In this document: positions 13,785 to 20,967 of the stretch, in pieces
Layout of the letters: each line of letters opens with the position of its first letter
How positions within the stretch are numbered: position 1 is the first letter of the stretch
From: a virus
Strand: one strand, 5' to 3'
Length of the DNA stretch: 42,313 nucleotides
IMG/VR virus record: IMGVR_UViG_3300036761_001614
Span: 1-42,313 of that record
The notes under the pieces: generated by a model
Told to the model about the DNA's origin: nothing
Seen by the model: only the letters and a program-made list of their open reading frames with translations
Databases searched by the model: none
Program-made: the position numbers and the translations under genes

Positions 13785-15206
13785 ATGCAGGTCCAGAAGC
13801 TGACAATCGACAACATCCTCGGCATCGAGCACCTTGAGATTGAACCCGGTGCGGTCACGGTGATCGAAGGGGGCAACGCCGTCGGAAAGACCTCCGTTCT
13901 CGAAGCGATCAAGGCCGCGCTCGGCGGGGGAAACGACGCGACGCTTCTCCGCCAGGGCGCGAAGGAAGGCTCGGTCGTTCTGATCCTCGAGGATGGCACC
14001 GAGATCCGGAAGACGGTCGGCCCTGAGAGGAGCCCCGTCACCGTCACGCACCCCGCCTTCGGGAAGATCTCGAAGCCGCAGGGCTGGCTCGACAAGCTCT
14101 CCGACGCCCTCGCGGTGAACCCCGTCTCCTTCCTGACGGCTCCCCCCTCGAAGCGGGCGGAGTGGCTCCTCGAGGTCATGCCGCTCACGTTGGAGCCGGA
14201 CGAGGCGACGGCCGACCTCCTGAAGCTCGCGGCATTCGCCGGGAAGGACCCGAAGAAGGACCCCCTCGGGGCGATCGAGGCGGCGCGCCAGGCGCTCTAC
14301 GACAAGCGGACGGCGGAGAACCGGACGGCGAAGGACAAGAAGGCGACGGCCGCGCAGCTCCGCGAGACCCTCCCCCCGGCCGAGGAGGTCCCCGCAGACC
14401 CGACCGCCCTGCGAGCCGAACTCTCGTCGGTCGAGGCGGACCGGGCTGGAGAGCTCCAGAACGCGAAGACGAAGTGTGAGCACGACGTCACCCAGGTCAA
14501 CGTCGAGACGAAGAAGGCGGAGGCCGCGGAAGAGAAGCTCGAGGACGACGAGGTCGCGAAGATCCGACTCGAGACGGAGCGCCGCATCGAAGAGGTCCGC
14601 CTCGTCGGCCGGAAGCGAGCCGAGAAGAGGAACGCCGCGGCGAAGGACGCAACCTCGAAAGCCTACTCAGTCGCGGAGGAGCACGTCGCCGCTGCCGTCG
14701 GGAAGTACGCGGCCCCCCTGGCGGAGCTCGCCGAGAAGATCACGAAGGCCGAGACGCGCCGGGACGAATGGAACCGGGCAGAGAAAACGCGAGAGATCAT
14801 CGCCTGTTCCGAGAAGGACGCAGCTCGGGCCGAGAACGAATCGAAGGCGCTGACGGCGTCGCTGGAGCGCCTCGAAGACGTCAAGACGAAGCTCCTCGAG
14901 AAACTCCCGATCAAGGGCCTCGAGGTCCGGAGCGGGGAGATCTTCTTCAATGGCGTGCCTTTCGACCGGCTAAACCGGGCGCAGCAGGTGAAACTCGCGA
15001 TCGACATCGCGAAGCTCCGGACGAGCCCGCTCGGGCTCGTGGCGGTCGACGGGCTGGAGTGTTTGGAGCCCGAGGCCTTCACCGCGTTCGAAAAGGAAGC
15101 CGCCAAGGCGGGGCTCCAGCTCGTCGTCTGTCGCGTCTCCAGCGGGCCACTGAAGGTCCGGACGGTCGAGGCGTTCCGGGCCTCTGTAGACGTCTCTCCC
15201 AACTGA
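13785..15206 (+). CDS. SMC/RecF-like AAA ATPase
   Basis: 473 residues; start at ATG 13785 supported by AAGGAAAGGAA upstream. Walker A GGNAVGKTS at 29-37 close to the N-terminus, a long charged helical middle (about 165-380, rich in Glu/Lys/Ala, likely coiled coil), and a C-terminal half-domain with LVAVDGLECLEPE as the probable Walker B/signature area. This is the layout of RecF, SbcC or SMC-type ATPases, which hold or process DNA ends. Placed after the exonuclease and possible annealing protein, it probably belongs to the same recombination unit. Confidence 0.85.
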   Translation: MQVQKLTIDNILGIEHLEIEPGAVTVIEGGNAVGKTSVLEAIKAALGGGNDATLLRQGAKEGSVVLILEDGTEIRKTVGPERSPVTVTHPAFGKISKPQGWLDKLSDALAVNPVSFLTAPPSKRAEWLLEVMPLTLEPDEATADLLKLAAFAGKDPKKDPLGAIEAARQALYDKRTAENRTAKDKKATAAQLRETLPPAEEVPADPTALRAELSSVEADRAGELQNAKTKCEHDVTQVNVETKKAEAAEEKLEDDEVAKIRLETERRIEEVRLVGRKRAEKRNAAAKDATSKAYSVAEEHVAAAVGKYAAPLAELAEKITKAETRRDEWNRAEKTREIIACSEKDAARAENESKALTASLERLEDVKTKLLEKLPIKGLEVRSGEIFFNGVPFDRLNRAQQVKLAIDIAKLRTSPLGLVAVDGLECLEPEAFTAFEKEAAKAGLQLVVCRVSSGPLKVRTVEAFRASVDVSPN

Positions 15207-15303
15207 CGCGCGCTCCTTCCAAACCCCACGCCGGGCGCCGGGCTTTTGCGAGGCGCCGACAGCCGGGAGCAGACCGGCTTGCCGGGTCAGGAGGACCAAT
15301 TCA

Positions 15304-15738
15304 ATGCCCAAGAAGAAAACGCCCTTCGGGAAGAAGGGAAGGAAGAGTTCCCCGCCTGCCGTGCGGAGGGTCTACCGCTCGCCGGAGCAGAAGAAGCTCG
15401 CCCCCCGCACGCGGCCGCTCCCCGGCCTCGAGGACGAGCGGATCGACGAACTCTCAGACCTCGCCCTCTCCTGCCTTGACGCTCACGAGGAGAAGAAGGC
15501 CGCCGGCGAGGCCGAGAAGGCGAAGAAGGACGAGCTGATCGCCTGTATGAAGCAGCGCGGCCTGACGCGTTACCGCGATTCCGAATCCGATCTTCTGGTC
15601 GAGCTCGAACTCTCGCACGAGAAGGTCAAGGTCTACACGGGCGTGGCCGTCCCGAAGGAGAAGGCCGAGGAGGAGGACCGCCCGATCGGCGAGGGGACGA
15701 TGGAGACGGCGCCGGCGGCGGCGGAGGTTCCTGAATGA
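15304..15738 (+). CDS. Basic hypothetical phage protein
   Basis: 144 residues with AGGAGG at 15288-15293 before the ATG. Very basic N-terminus (KKKTPFGKKGRKS), then a helical segment (LSDLALSCLDAHEEKKAAGEAEK), a short beta part (RYRDSESDLLVELEL, KVKVYTGVAV) and an acidic tail. The stop overlaps the exonuclease start. A nucleic-acid-binding role would fit the charge pattern but is not shown. Confidence 0.7.
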   Translation: MPKKKTPFGKKGRKSSPPAVRRVYRSPEQKKLAPRTRPLPGLEDERIDELSDLALSCLDAHEEKKAAGEAEKAKKDELIACMKQRGLTRYRDSESDLLVELELSHEKVKVYTGVAVPKEKAEEEDRPIGEGTMETAPAAAEVPE

Positions 15739-16493
15739 CCCCCGGAGGAGGTCGCCTCGTTCTCGCCGTCGACGTCGAGACGACCGGGCTCCTGCCCGCG
15801 ACGGACCAGATCGTCGAGTTCGGCTGGGCCCTCTTCGACGTCGACGTCCGCGAACTCGTGCTTTCGGGCGGAGCCTACGTCGCCGGCGTCGAGGTTCCCC
15901 CAGAGATCCAGCGCATCACCGGGATCCGCCCGGAATGGCCGAGACGCTACGGCCGCCCCCTGGGCGAGCTCCTGAAGGAACTGGCGGCCCTCGACGCCAC
16001 CGCCGAGCCCGTGGCCTTGGCAGCACATAACGCTGCCTTCGACCGGGCGTTCCTGGCGGCCGGGCTCGTCTCCGAGCGGCTCTCCCCGGGGACTTTCGAG
16101 GGCCCATGGATCGACACGATGGCGGACCTTCCCTTCGCCGCCGTGCCGGACTCGAAGAAGCTCAGGTATCTCGCGCTCGATCACGGCCTGGTGCCTGGGT
16201 TCGCGCATCGGGCTCAGTTCGACGCGATCCTCGTGGCGCAACTCCTCGGGCGGTATCCCTTCGATGCCGTCCTACAGCGGGCGAAGTCTCCGGCCGTCAT
16301 CCTCAGGGCCGACGTCTCCTACGACGAGAGGCAAAAAGCGAAGGACCTGGGCTTCCGCTGGGAGCAGCTCGACGGGATCGAGCGGAAGTTTACGAAGCTC
16401 TGGGTCAAGGCTGCCAAGGAGTGCGACCTGCCCGCCCTGCGGGAATCGGCCAAGGCGGCCGGCGTCCGGCTCGTCGAGGTCCCGCCCGCATGA
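15735..16493 (+). CDS. DnaQ-like 3'-5' exonuclease with C-terminal DUF5710-like domain
   Basis: 252 residues, ATGA overlap with the preceding gene. DEDDh motifs are complete: D13 and E15 in VDVETTG, D103 in AHNAAFDRAFL, and H158/D163 in HRAQFDAIL. The enzyme removes nucleotides from 3' ends. From about residue 185 a second domain follows (VSYDERQKAKDLGFRWEQ, RKFTKLWVKA), similar to DUF5710, a small domain often attached to DNA-processing enzymes. Likely role in proofreading or trimming of recombination intermediates within the early operon. Confidence 0.85.
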   Translation: MTPGGGRLVLAVDVETTGLLPATDQIVEFGWALFDVDVRELVLSGGAYVAGVEVPPEIQRITGIRPEWPRRYGRPLGELLKELAALDATAEPVALAAHNAAFDRAFLAAGLVSERLSPGTFEGPWIDTMADLPFAAVPDSKKLRYLALDHGLVPGFAHRAQFDAILVAQLLGRYPFDAVLQRAKSPAVILRADVSYDERQKAKDLGFRWEQLDGIERKFTKLWVKAAKECDLPALRESAKAAGVRLVEVPPA

Positions 16494-16783
16494 ACTCCCT
16501 GCCGACCTCTGCCTGCCGCTATTGCCCGAAGAAGATTCTGTGGGCGATCCATCCCGAGTCCGGCCGCGCGATGCCTCTCGACGCCGAGCCCTCGCCGAAG
16601 GGGACCTGGCGCGTCGAGGCGGGGGCCGACGGGAAGCTCCTCGGCTTCTACGTCAAGAAGACGGACGCGGGGGCGGTGGGGCTCTTCGCGGACGAGCTCC
16701 TCCACGAGAGTCACTGGTCGACGTGCGCCGGGGCCAAGAAGGCGCGGCTCGACGCGGACGCAAAAGGAAAGGAGAAACTATGA
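16490..16783 (+). CDS. Small zinc-finger phage protein
   Basis: 97 residues from ATG 16490, overlapping the previous stop. N-terminal CRYC and C-terminal H-W-S-T-C (HWSTC) probably form one zinc site; between them are MPLDAEPSPKGTW and a short beta segment. Small proteins with this C-x2-C plus H-x3-C spacing are widespread in phage replication regions. No specific function known. Confidence 0.7.
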   Translation: MNSLPTSACRYCPKKILWAIHPESGRAMPLDAEPSPKGTWRVEAGADGKLLGFYVKKTDAGAVGLFADELLHESHWSTCAGAKKARLDADAKGKEKL

Positions 16784-17028
16784 ACGCCCGGAAGCCTCGG
16801 ACAGCACGAATCGAATTCGTTACGACCCGGTCGCGCTCCGAGACCACACCCGGCGCGACCAATTACCGACTGCTCCACCACGTCCGGATCCGCGGCGCGA
16901 ACGGCCGGATCCTCATGGCATCCGAGAGCTACCACTCGAAGACCGCGGCGCGTCGTCTGGCCGTGTGGCTCTGGAGGGTGAGCGCTCTGAAGATGCGGGA
17001 TATCGACGAGACGGGAGATGCCAAATGA
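16780..17028 (+). CDS. Small DUF1508/YegP-like protein
   Basis: 82 residues, ATGA overlap. The middle (RIRGANGRILMASESYHSK followed by TAARRLAVWLW) has the YegP/DUF1508 pattern of a short beta hairpin, a serine/tyrosine turn and an amphipathic helix. Single-copy YegP units bind unknown ligands. It is coupled to the lipoprotein gene that follows. Assignment is tentative. Confidence 0.55.
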   Translation: MNARKPRTARIEFVTTRSRSETTPGATNYRLLHHVRIRGANGRILMASESYHSKTAARRLAVWLWRVSALKMRDIDETGDAK

Positions 17029-17459
17029 GATTGATCATCGTCGTCCTCCTCGCCTTCGGCTCGCTCGGCTGCGACAAGATCAAGGATCCCGTCGCGCCGG
17101 CCTACGTCACTCCGACTCCGGTCCCGGCCGCCACGCAGACCCCGGCTCCCCCGCCGAAGCTGACGCCGACGCCCACGCCGACCGTCGGTTCCCCGGACAG
17201 CAAGACGGAGCGGGCCATGACCTTCATCGTGGAGGACAGGGCTACCGGGGCGCGGTGTGCGAACGCCGGTTTGGACTTCCGGAACATCTCGACCGGCGTC
17301 CTCGTCCACGTCGCCCTGCCGAGCGGAATGGCGACGCTGGTGATGAAGGACGGCGAGTACACCTTCTCGCTCGGCACCCCCGGCTATCAGCTCCTCACCG
17401 GCCAGATCATCGTCAGCTACGCCTGGCAGACGATCACTTTCCAGATGGCGGCGAGATGA
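17025..17459 (+). CDS. Phage-encoded lipoprotein
   Basis: 144 residues from ATG 17025 (ATGA overlap). A clear type II signal peptide: MRLIIVVLLAFGSLGC, with the lipobox LGSLGC and the lipidated Cys at position 16. Next comes a Pro/Thr-rich stalk (about 25-60, PTPTPT, PAPPPKL), then a beta domain (about 65-144) similar in feel to PEGA or carboxypeptidase-regulatory folds (ISTGVLVHVALPSG, GEYTFSLGTPGYQ). It would be anchored in the periplasmic or outer surface membrane. It sits in the recombination operon rather than the lysis region, which suggests early expression, perhaps for superinfection exclusion; that is inference. Confidence 0.8.
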   Translation: MRLIIVVLLAFGSLGCDKIKDPVAPAYVTPTPVPAATQTPAPPPKLTPTPTPTVGSPDSKTERAMTFIVEDRATGARCANAGLDFRNISTGVLVHVALPSGMATLVMKDGEYTFSLGTPGYQLLTGQIIVSYAWQTITFQMAAR

Positions 17460-17959
17460 TGGAGATTCTCTTCGAGGTCTTCGGAACGGCTCAACCGGCC
17501 GGCTCGAAAAGGGCATTCGGCTTCCGCCGCGGTGACGGAAGCGTCGGCGCGACCGTCGTGGACGCCAACCCGAAGAGCCGTCCCTGGAAGACCCTCGTTT
17601 CCGAGACCGCAGCCAGGGTTTACTCCGGCCCCCTCCTCGAGGGGCCGCTCTCGGTCGAGCTCGTCTTCGAGATGCCGCGCCCGCAGGGTCATTTCGGAAA
17701 GCGTGGGCTTCTCCCGTCGGCGCCGGCGCACCCAACGGTGAGGCCTGACGTCCTGAAGCTCGCCAGGGCGGTTGAGGACGCGCTGACGGGGGTCCTCTAC
17801 CAGGACGACTCTCAGATCGTTCACGAGGTCCTCGTGAAGCGCTACGGAGAGCGCGCCCGGCTCGTCGTGACCGTGCGGCGCCCGCTCGCTTACGCCGAAG
17901 CCTCTCCCCTGTCAGGCCGAGAGCAGCCGTCCCTGATCCCGGCGGAGTCTTCGCGATGA
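17456..17959 (+). CDS. rusA: RusA-family Holliday junction resolvase
   Basis: 167 residues; ATG 17456 overlaps the previous stop, and ATG 17459 directly follows. RusA cuts four-way DNA junctions formed in recombination and replication. Typical features: early EVFGTAQPAGSKRAF, the acidic and basic core HPTVRPDVLKLARAVEDALTG with its Asp residues, and YQDDSQIVHEVLVKRYG. It completes the set exonuclease, possible annealing protein, resolvase. The last 20 residues are a polar extension. Confidence 0.88.
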   Translation: MMEILFEVFGTAQPAGSKRAFGFRRGDGSVGATVVDANPKSRPWKTLVSETAARVYSGPLLEGPLSVELVFEMPRPQGHFGKRGLLPSAPAHPTVRPDVLKLARAVEDALTGVLYQDDSQIVHEVLVKRYGERARLVVTVRRPLAYAEASPLSGREQPSLIPAESSR

Positions 17960-18336
17960 GTGCACGCACCGTCGACTGGTCCATCCCTCGCGGACAGCGA
18001 ACGCCGATGGATCTACTCGAACGCTCCCTTCTCGGCGCGTGTCTGATCCTCGGGAAGGTCCCGAGCCAGGCCGTCGCCCCCGGAGACTTCTCCGTCCCGG
18101 AGCACGCCGAGCTCTGGCGGACGCTGAGTGAGATGGCGTCAGCGGGGCGTCCACTCGACCAGGTCCTCGTCCTCCCGGCGCTCGATCGGGCCGGACGCCT
18201 CAAGGATGCCGGCGGTGCGGCCTACGTCTCCGGCCTTGTCGACCGCGTCCCCGACGTCGAGAACGTGGAGGCCTACGCCAGAGACGTGCACGAGGCCGGC
18301 GCGGCGAGGAGATGGAGGCTCCAGCGTGGCGCCTGA
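17956..18336 (+). CDS. Stand-alone DnaB N-terminal domain protein
   Basis: 126 residues, ATGA overlap. The sequence follows the N-terminal helical domain of replicative helicase DnaB: LLERSLLGACLI, FSVPEHAELWRTLSEM, LDRAGRLKDAGGAAYVSGL, VEAYARDVHEAGAARR. It stops where DnaB would enter the linker before its RecA domain. The RecA-like ATPase is the next phage gene, originally starting 11 bases before this stop (GTG 18326). So the helicase seems to be made as two polypeptides. In DnaB this domain supports ring formation and primase contact. Confidence 0.8.
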   Translation: MSARTVDWSIPRGQRTPMDLLERSLLGACLILGKVPSQAVAPGDFSVPEHAELWRTLSEMASAGRPLDQVLVLPALDRAGRLKDAGGAAYVSGLVDRVPDVENVEAYARDVHEAGAARRWRLQRGA

Positions 18337-18363
18337 GCGGGGGCGGGTGGGGCCCCCGGAGGT
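18326..18363 (+). pseudogene. Detached 5' end of the RecA-like ATPase gene
   Basis: GGAGG at 18314-18318 lies 7 bases before GTG 18326. The frame VAPERGRVGPPEV is cut by the low-GC cassette in codon GAG/GT. Removing 18358-19712 joins it in frame to SGSIADEIRKD at 19719 onward. At present the frame runs on into the cassette and stops at 18499, giving a useless peptide of 57 residues. Confidence 0.75.
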
Positions 18364-18407
18364 TCTAACTGCTTATGAAAATCCAACAAAATCAAGAGGA
18401 GTGAAAA

Positions 18408-18578
18408 ATGAAAGTCATCAAAGTCACGAAAGAGTATTTCCAGACAGAGGACGAGAAGGTTTATTTCTTCGAGCCTTTGGAAAAAGAAATATCCGTTGAG
18501 GATATGCAGAAGGTTGTGGATGCAAACGAGAAATTAGTTAAGGAGTTGAAAGATGGAACAAATACCTTTTCCAAATAA
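18408..18578 (+). CDS. 56-residue hypothetical protein of the cassette
   Basis: ATG 18408 with AGAGGAG at 18395-18401, one of the best RBSs in the cassette. The product is Lys/Glu rich and likely helical (EKEISVEDMQKVVDANEKL). It overlaps the methyltransferase start by 26 bases, implying coupled translation. A tiny frame of 9 codons (18375-18404) precedes it and contains its RBS; it could be a leader. No known domain. Confidence 0.6.
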   Translation: MKVIKVTKEYFQTEDEKVYFFEPLEKEISVEDMQKVVDANEKLVKELKDGTNTFSK

Positions 18579-19095
18579 GAAATACCAGATTATCTATGCT
18601 GACCCGCCATGGGATAGCAATTCTTAGTTCGGTAGGGATAAGAACAAAGGTAATGAGCAACACTATCCGCTAATGGATTTGGAAGCGATTAAAAAATTAC
18701 CCATTAAGGAATTGGCAGACCAAAATTGTGTATTGTTCTTGTGGGTAGTGGATACACAGTTATTTGATGCTAAGCAGGTTATTGACGCTTGGGGGTTTAT
18801 TTATAAAACAGTTGGGTTCACTTGGGCTAAAGAAACATCAACAGGTAAAGACCATTTCGGAGTTGGTATGTGGACAAGGAAAAATCCCGAAATGTGTTTG
18901 CTCGCTACTAAGGGGCATCCAAAAAGAATAAATGCTGGAATAAGGCAATTACAAAAACACAAGGTTAGGGAACACTCACAAAAGCCAGATGAGATTAAAG
19001 ACGAAATTGTTAAACTATGTGGCGACCTTCCCCGCATAGAACTTTTCGCCCGTCAAAAAACCGAAGGCTGGGATGTTTGGGGCAATGAAATATGA
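18553..19095 (+). pseudogene. MT-A70 family adenine methyltransferase with in-frame TAG
   Basis: 181 codons from ATG 18553. Residues 13-20 read IIYADPPW, the MT-A70 catalytic motif, and the rest follows the family well: LADQNCVLFLWVVDTQLF, AWGFIYKT, WTRKNPEMCLLATKG, REHSQKPDEI, GDLPRIELFARQ, GWDVWGNE. Codon 25 is TAG (18625-18627), where a one-base change from TGG (Trp) would fit. Restart at ATG 18673 would give 140 residues without DPPW, hence inactive. Unless the stop is read through or suppressed, the gene is dead. Such enzymes methylate adenine N6 in DNA or RNA. Confidence 0.85.
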
Positions 19096-19709
19096 AAATA
19101 TATAAAATCACAGAAGCAAGCGATTATCTTGGGGTGTCGATAAACACTCTCAAGACGCTTGCCAACAACGGAAAGATAAAATCTTTCAAGACGACTGGCG
19201 AACATAGGCGTTTCCGTCAGGAAGATTTAGACGCTTACATGGGAGTCGAGAAAGAGAAGCAAGAAAAGTTGACTGTGATTTATGCAAGATGCTCAACGGC
19301 AAAACAGAAAGAGAATCGTGAACGGCAGAAAGACAGGTTACGGAAACACGCAGAAGCCAAAGGCTATAAGTATGCCCTGATTGACGAGATTGCCAGCGGA
19401 ATAAACGAGAAGCGGAAAGGCATCCACAAGTTAATCAAGATGTGCTTCGAGGGAAAAGTAGAACGGGTGCTGATTGAATATAAAGACAGGCTTGCCCGAT
19501 TTGGCTACGAATATCTGGACGCCATCTTTTCCAATCTGGAAATCACGGTTGAGATAATGGAAACCAAAGAGAAGAAATACGAAGAAGAATTGGCAGAGGA
19601 TATTATGAAGATTCTGACCTGTTACTCGGCTCGGTATTACGGTGCGAGAGGCGGCAGGAAGAAGAAAAACAAGGTCGAGAATGAACCGGTCGAATCTAAT
19701 GGAATTTGA
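19092..19709 (+). CDS. tnpA: IS607-family serine recombinase (TnpA)
   Basis: 205 residues, ATGA overlap with the methyltransferase stop. N-terminal MerR-like helix-turn-helix (residues 1-50: KITEASDYLGVSINTLKTLANNGKI, GEHRRFRQEDLDAY), the IS607 arrangement with the DNA-binding domain first. The serine recombinase domain follows: VIYARCSTAKQKENRERQ with probable catalytic Ser68, and EYKDRLARFGYEYL with conserved Arg residues near 133-136. It would move the cassette through a covalent 5' phosphoserine intermediate. Looks intact. Its end overlaps the new start of the interrupted ATPase gene by 11 bases. Confidence 0.88.
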   Translation: MKIYKITEASDYLGVSINTLKTLANNGKIKSFKTTGEHRRFRQEDLDAYMGVEKEKQEKLTVIYARCSTAKQKENRERQKDRLRKHAEAKGYKYALIDEIASGINEKRKGIHKLIKMCFEGKVERVLIEYKDRLARFGYEYLDAIFSNLEITVEIMETKEKKYEEELAEDIMKILTCYSARYYGARGGRKKKNKVENEPVESNGI

Positions 19710-20967
19710 AAAGGAGGTCTCGGGCTCGATCGCGGACGAGATCCGGAAGGACCGGGAAGAGCTTCTCCGGAAGCTCGCGATCGACGATGAGGCCCTGGCG
19801 GAGCTCGAACCCGCCGGAGGGCCCGACCTCTGGCTGGAGTACGGCGCCATGCTCGGCGAGCGCCGGGCGGCCGGGTCCCGGTTCTCGACCGGCCTCCGCG
19901 TCTTCGACGGGAAGCTCGAGGGAGGGCTCTATCCCGGCGTCGTGGTTGCGATCCAGGGGCCCCCTGCGGCCGGGAAGACCGGCTTGGCCTCTCAGATAGC
20001 CCTCTCCCTCGGTCGGGCTGGGTGCGCCGTCGGGGCGCTCTACGCCGACGAAGGGCTCTCCGGGGCGGCCGTCATGCTCGGGCAGCAGTTCGGGGCGGCG
20101 CGCGTCCCCCTGATGGCCGGCGACGAGGGGCAGGCCCAGCTCGCGATCCAGGGGGCGGGGGCCCTCCCCTTCTTCCGGGCGATGCGCCCCTCCCACCACA
20201 GCGCCACCCTCGAGAAGTTCGCCGAGGACTTCGACGCGATCGCTCCGGCCGGGATGCAGCGCGTGTGGCTCCTGGATTCCGCTCAGACGCTCCGGCTCTC
20301 CTCGAAGAACGGGGGCGGGAAGGAGTCGCAGTTCGACCGGATCGCGCGCGCCGTCGAGATGGTGCGAGACCTGACCCTTTCCATGGGAGCCATCACGCTC
20401 CTCGTCTCTCGCGTGAACCGCGCGGCTTACGCGAAGAAGAAGGAGGAGGAGAAGGCGGACCCTCTCGGCTCGTCGTGGGGCGTGGCCCTCGAATACTTCG
20501 TCGAGCTGCTCGTCAACCTCGAGGGAAAGCCGACGCTCGAGAAGCCGCGCGTCGCCCTGCGCGTCTCGAAGAACCGGGTGTCGGCCTCAGGGAACTTCGT
20601 GCTCCCTCTCGACATGGATTTCCCGAGGCACGGCTTCAAGGAGGTGGACCCGACGGTAGAGGAAGCCGAAAAGGACGCCGCAAAGCTGACAGTCCTGGCG
20701 CTGACCAAGGGAAAAATCATCGCCACACTGACCGGGCGAGATGGGGTGAGCGGGCGGGCCCTGGATAAGGAGGTCGGCGGCCCAGCGGCTGTCGTTCGGG
20801 AAGCCCGTCGTGAACTTGCTGTCGAGGGAAAGATTCACGAGCGGGATAGGGAGGGAAAAAAGGGCGGGGGAAAGGAGTGGTTTCTGGGGTCGACTGGTGG
20901 GGGTTCTGGCAGGCGACCAGGAGGGGTTTCTGTCCCACTCTTCGGGGACGAAAGGGAGACTGAATGA
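19699..20967 (+). CDS. RecA-like ATPase, putative replicative helicase subunit
   Basis: 422 residues from ATG 19699, a start supplied by the cassette; the first six residues (MEFEKE) replace the original N-terminus. Walker A GPPAAGKT at 87-94 after TGLRVFDGKLEGGLYPG, Walker B WLLDSAQ near 190-196, and LLVSRVNRAAY. C-terminal 80 residues look like a winged helix (VLALTKGKIIATL, LAVEGKIHERDREG), as in the other helicase of this window. With the DnaB N-domain protein encoded just upstream, it probably forms the phage helicase. Translation may now depend on coupling to the recombinase gene. The stop overlaps the next start. Confidence 0.82.
   Translation: MEFEKEVSGSIADEIRKDREELLRKLAIDDEALAELEPAGGPDLWLEYGAMLGERRAAGSRFSTGLRVFDGKLEGGLYPGVVVAIQGPPAAGKTGLASQIALSLGRAGCAVGALYADEGLSGAAVMLGQQFGAARVPLMAGDEGQAQLAIQGAGALPFFRAMRPSHHSATLEKFAEDFDAIAPAGMQRVWLLDSAQTLRLSSKNGGGKESQFDRIARAVEMVRDLTLSMGAITLLVSRVNRAAYAKKKEEEKADPLGSSWGVALEYFVELLVNLEGKPTLEKPRVALRVSKNRVSASGNFVLPLDMDFPRHGFKEVDPTVEEAEKDAAKLTVLALTKGKIIATLTGRDGVSGRALDKEVGGPAAVVREARRELAVEGKIHERDREGKKGGGKEWFLGSTGGGSGRRPGGVSVPLFGDERETE

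Larger units (their letters stand above)
18358..19712 (+). mobile_element. IS607-like low-GC cassette, 1355 bp
   Basis: The GC content drops sharply compared with the flanks and codon use changes (AAA, GAA, ATT, TTA). Both edges carry GGAGGT (18358-18363 and 19713-19718), and removal of one copy restores the reading frame of the ATPase gene. Content: an 8-codon leader, a 56-residue ORF, an MT-A70 methyltransferase frame with a stop in it, and an IS607-type serine recombinase. IS607 elements use a serine recombinase, lack terminal inverted repeats and join at a very short core, often GG; this fits. The usual second gene, tnpB, is absent. Confidence 0.75.

Noticed and set aside
12592-13806. Long minus-strand frame opposite the possible annealing protein
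   Set aside because: Same shadow character; no RBS or neighbour on that strand; the plus-strand gene fits the operon.
15234-15257. Terminator between the SMC-like ATPase gene and 15304
   Set aside because: GGCGCC occurs twice and could pair, but the loop is 12 bases, the stem only 6 bp and self-complementary, and no T run follows.
18358-19712. tnpB gene or guide RNA of an IS607/IS605-type element
   Set aside because: No RuvC-like protein frame is present and there is no room for one; the cargo is the MT-A70 frame instead.
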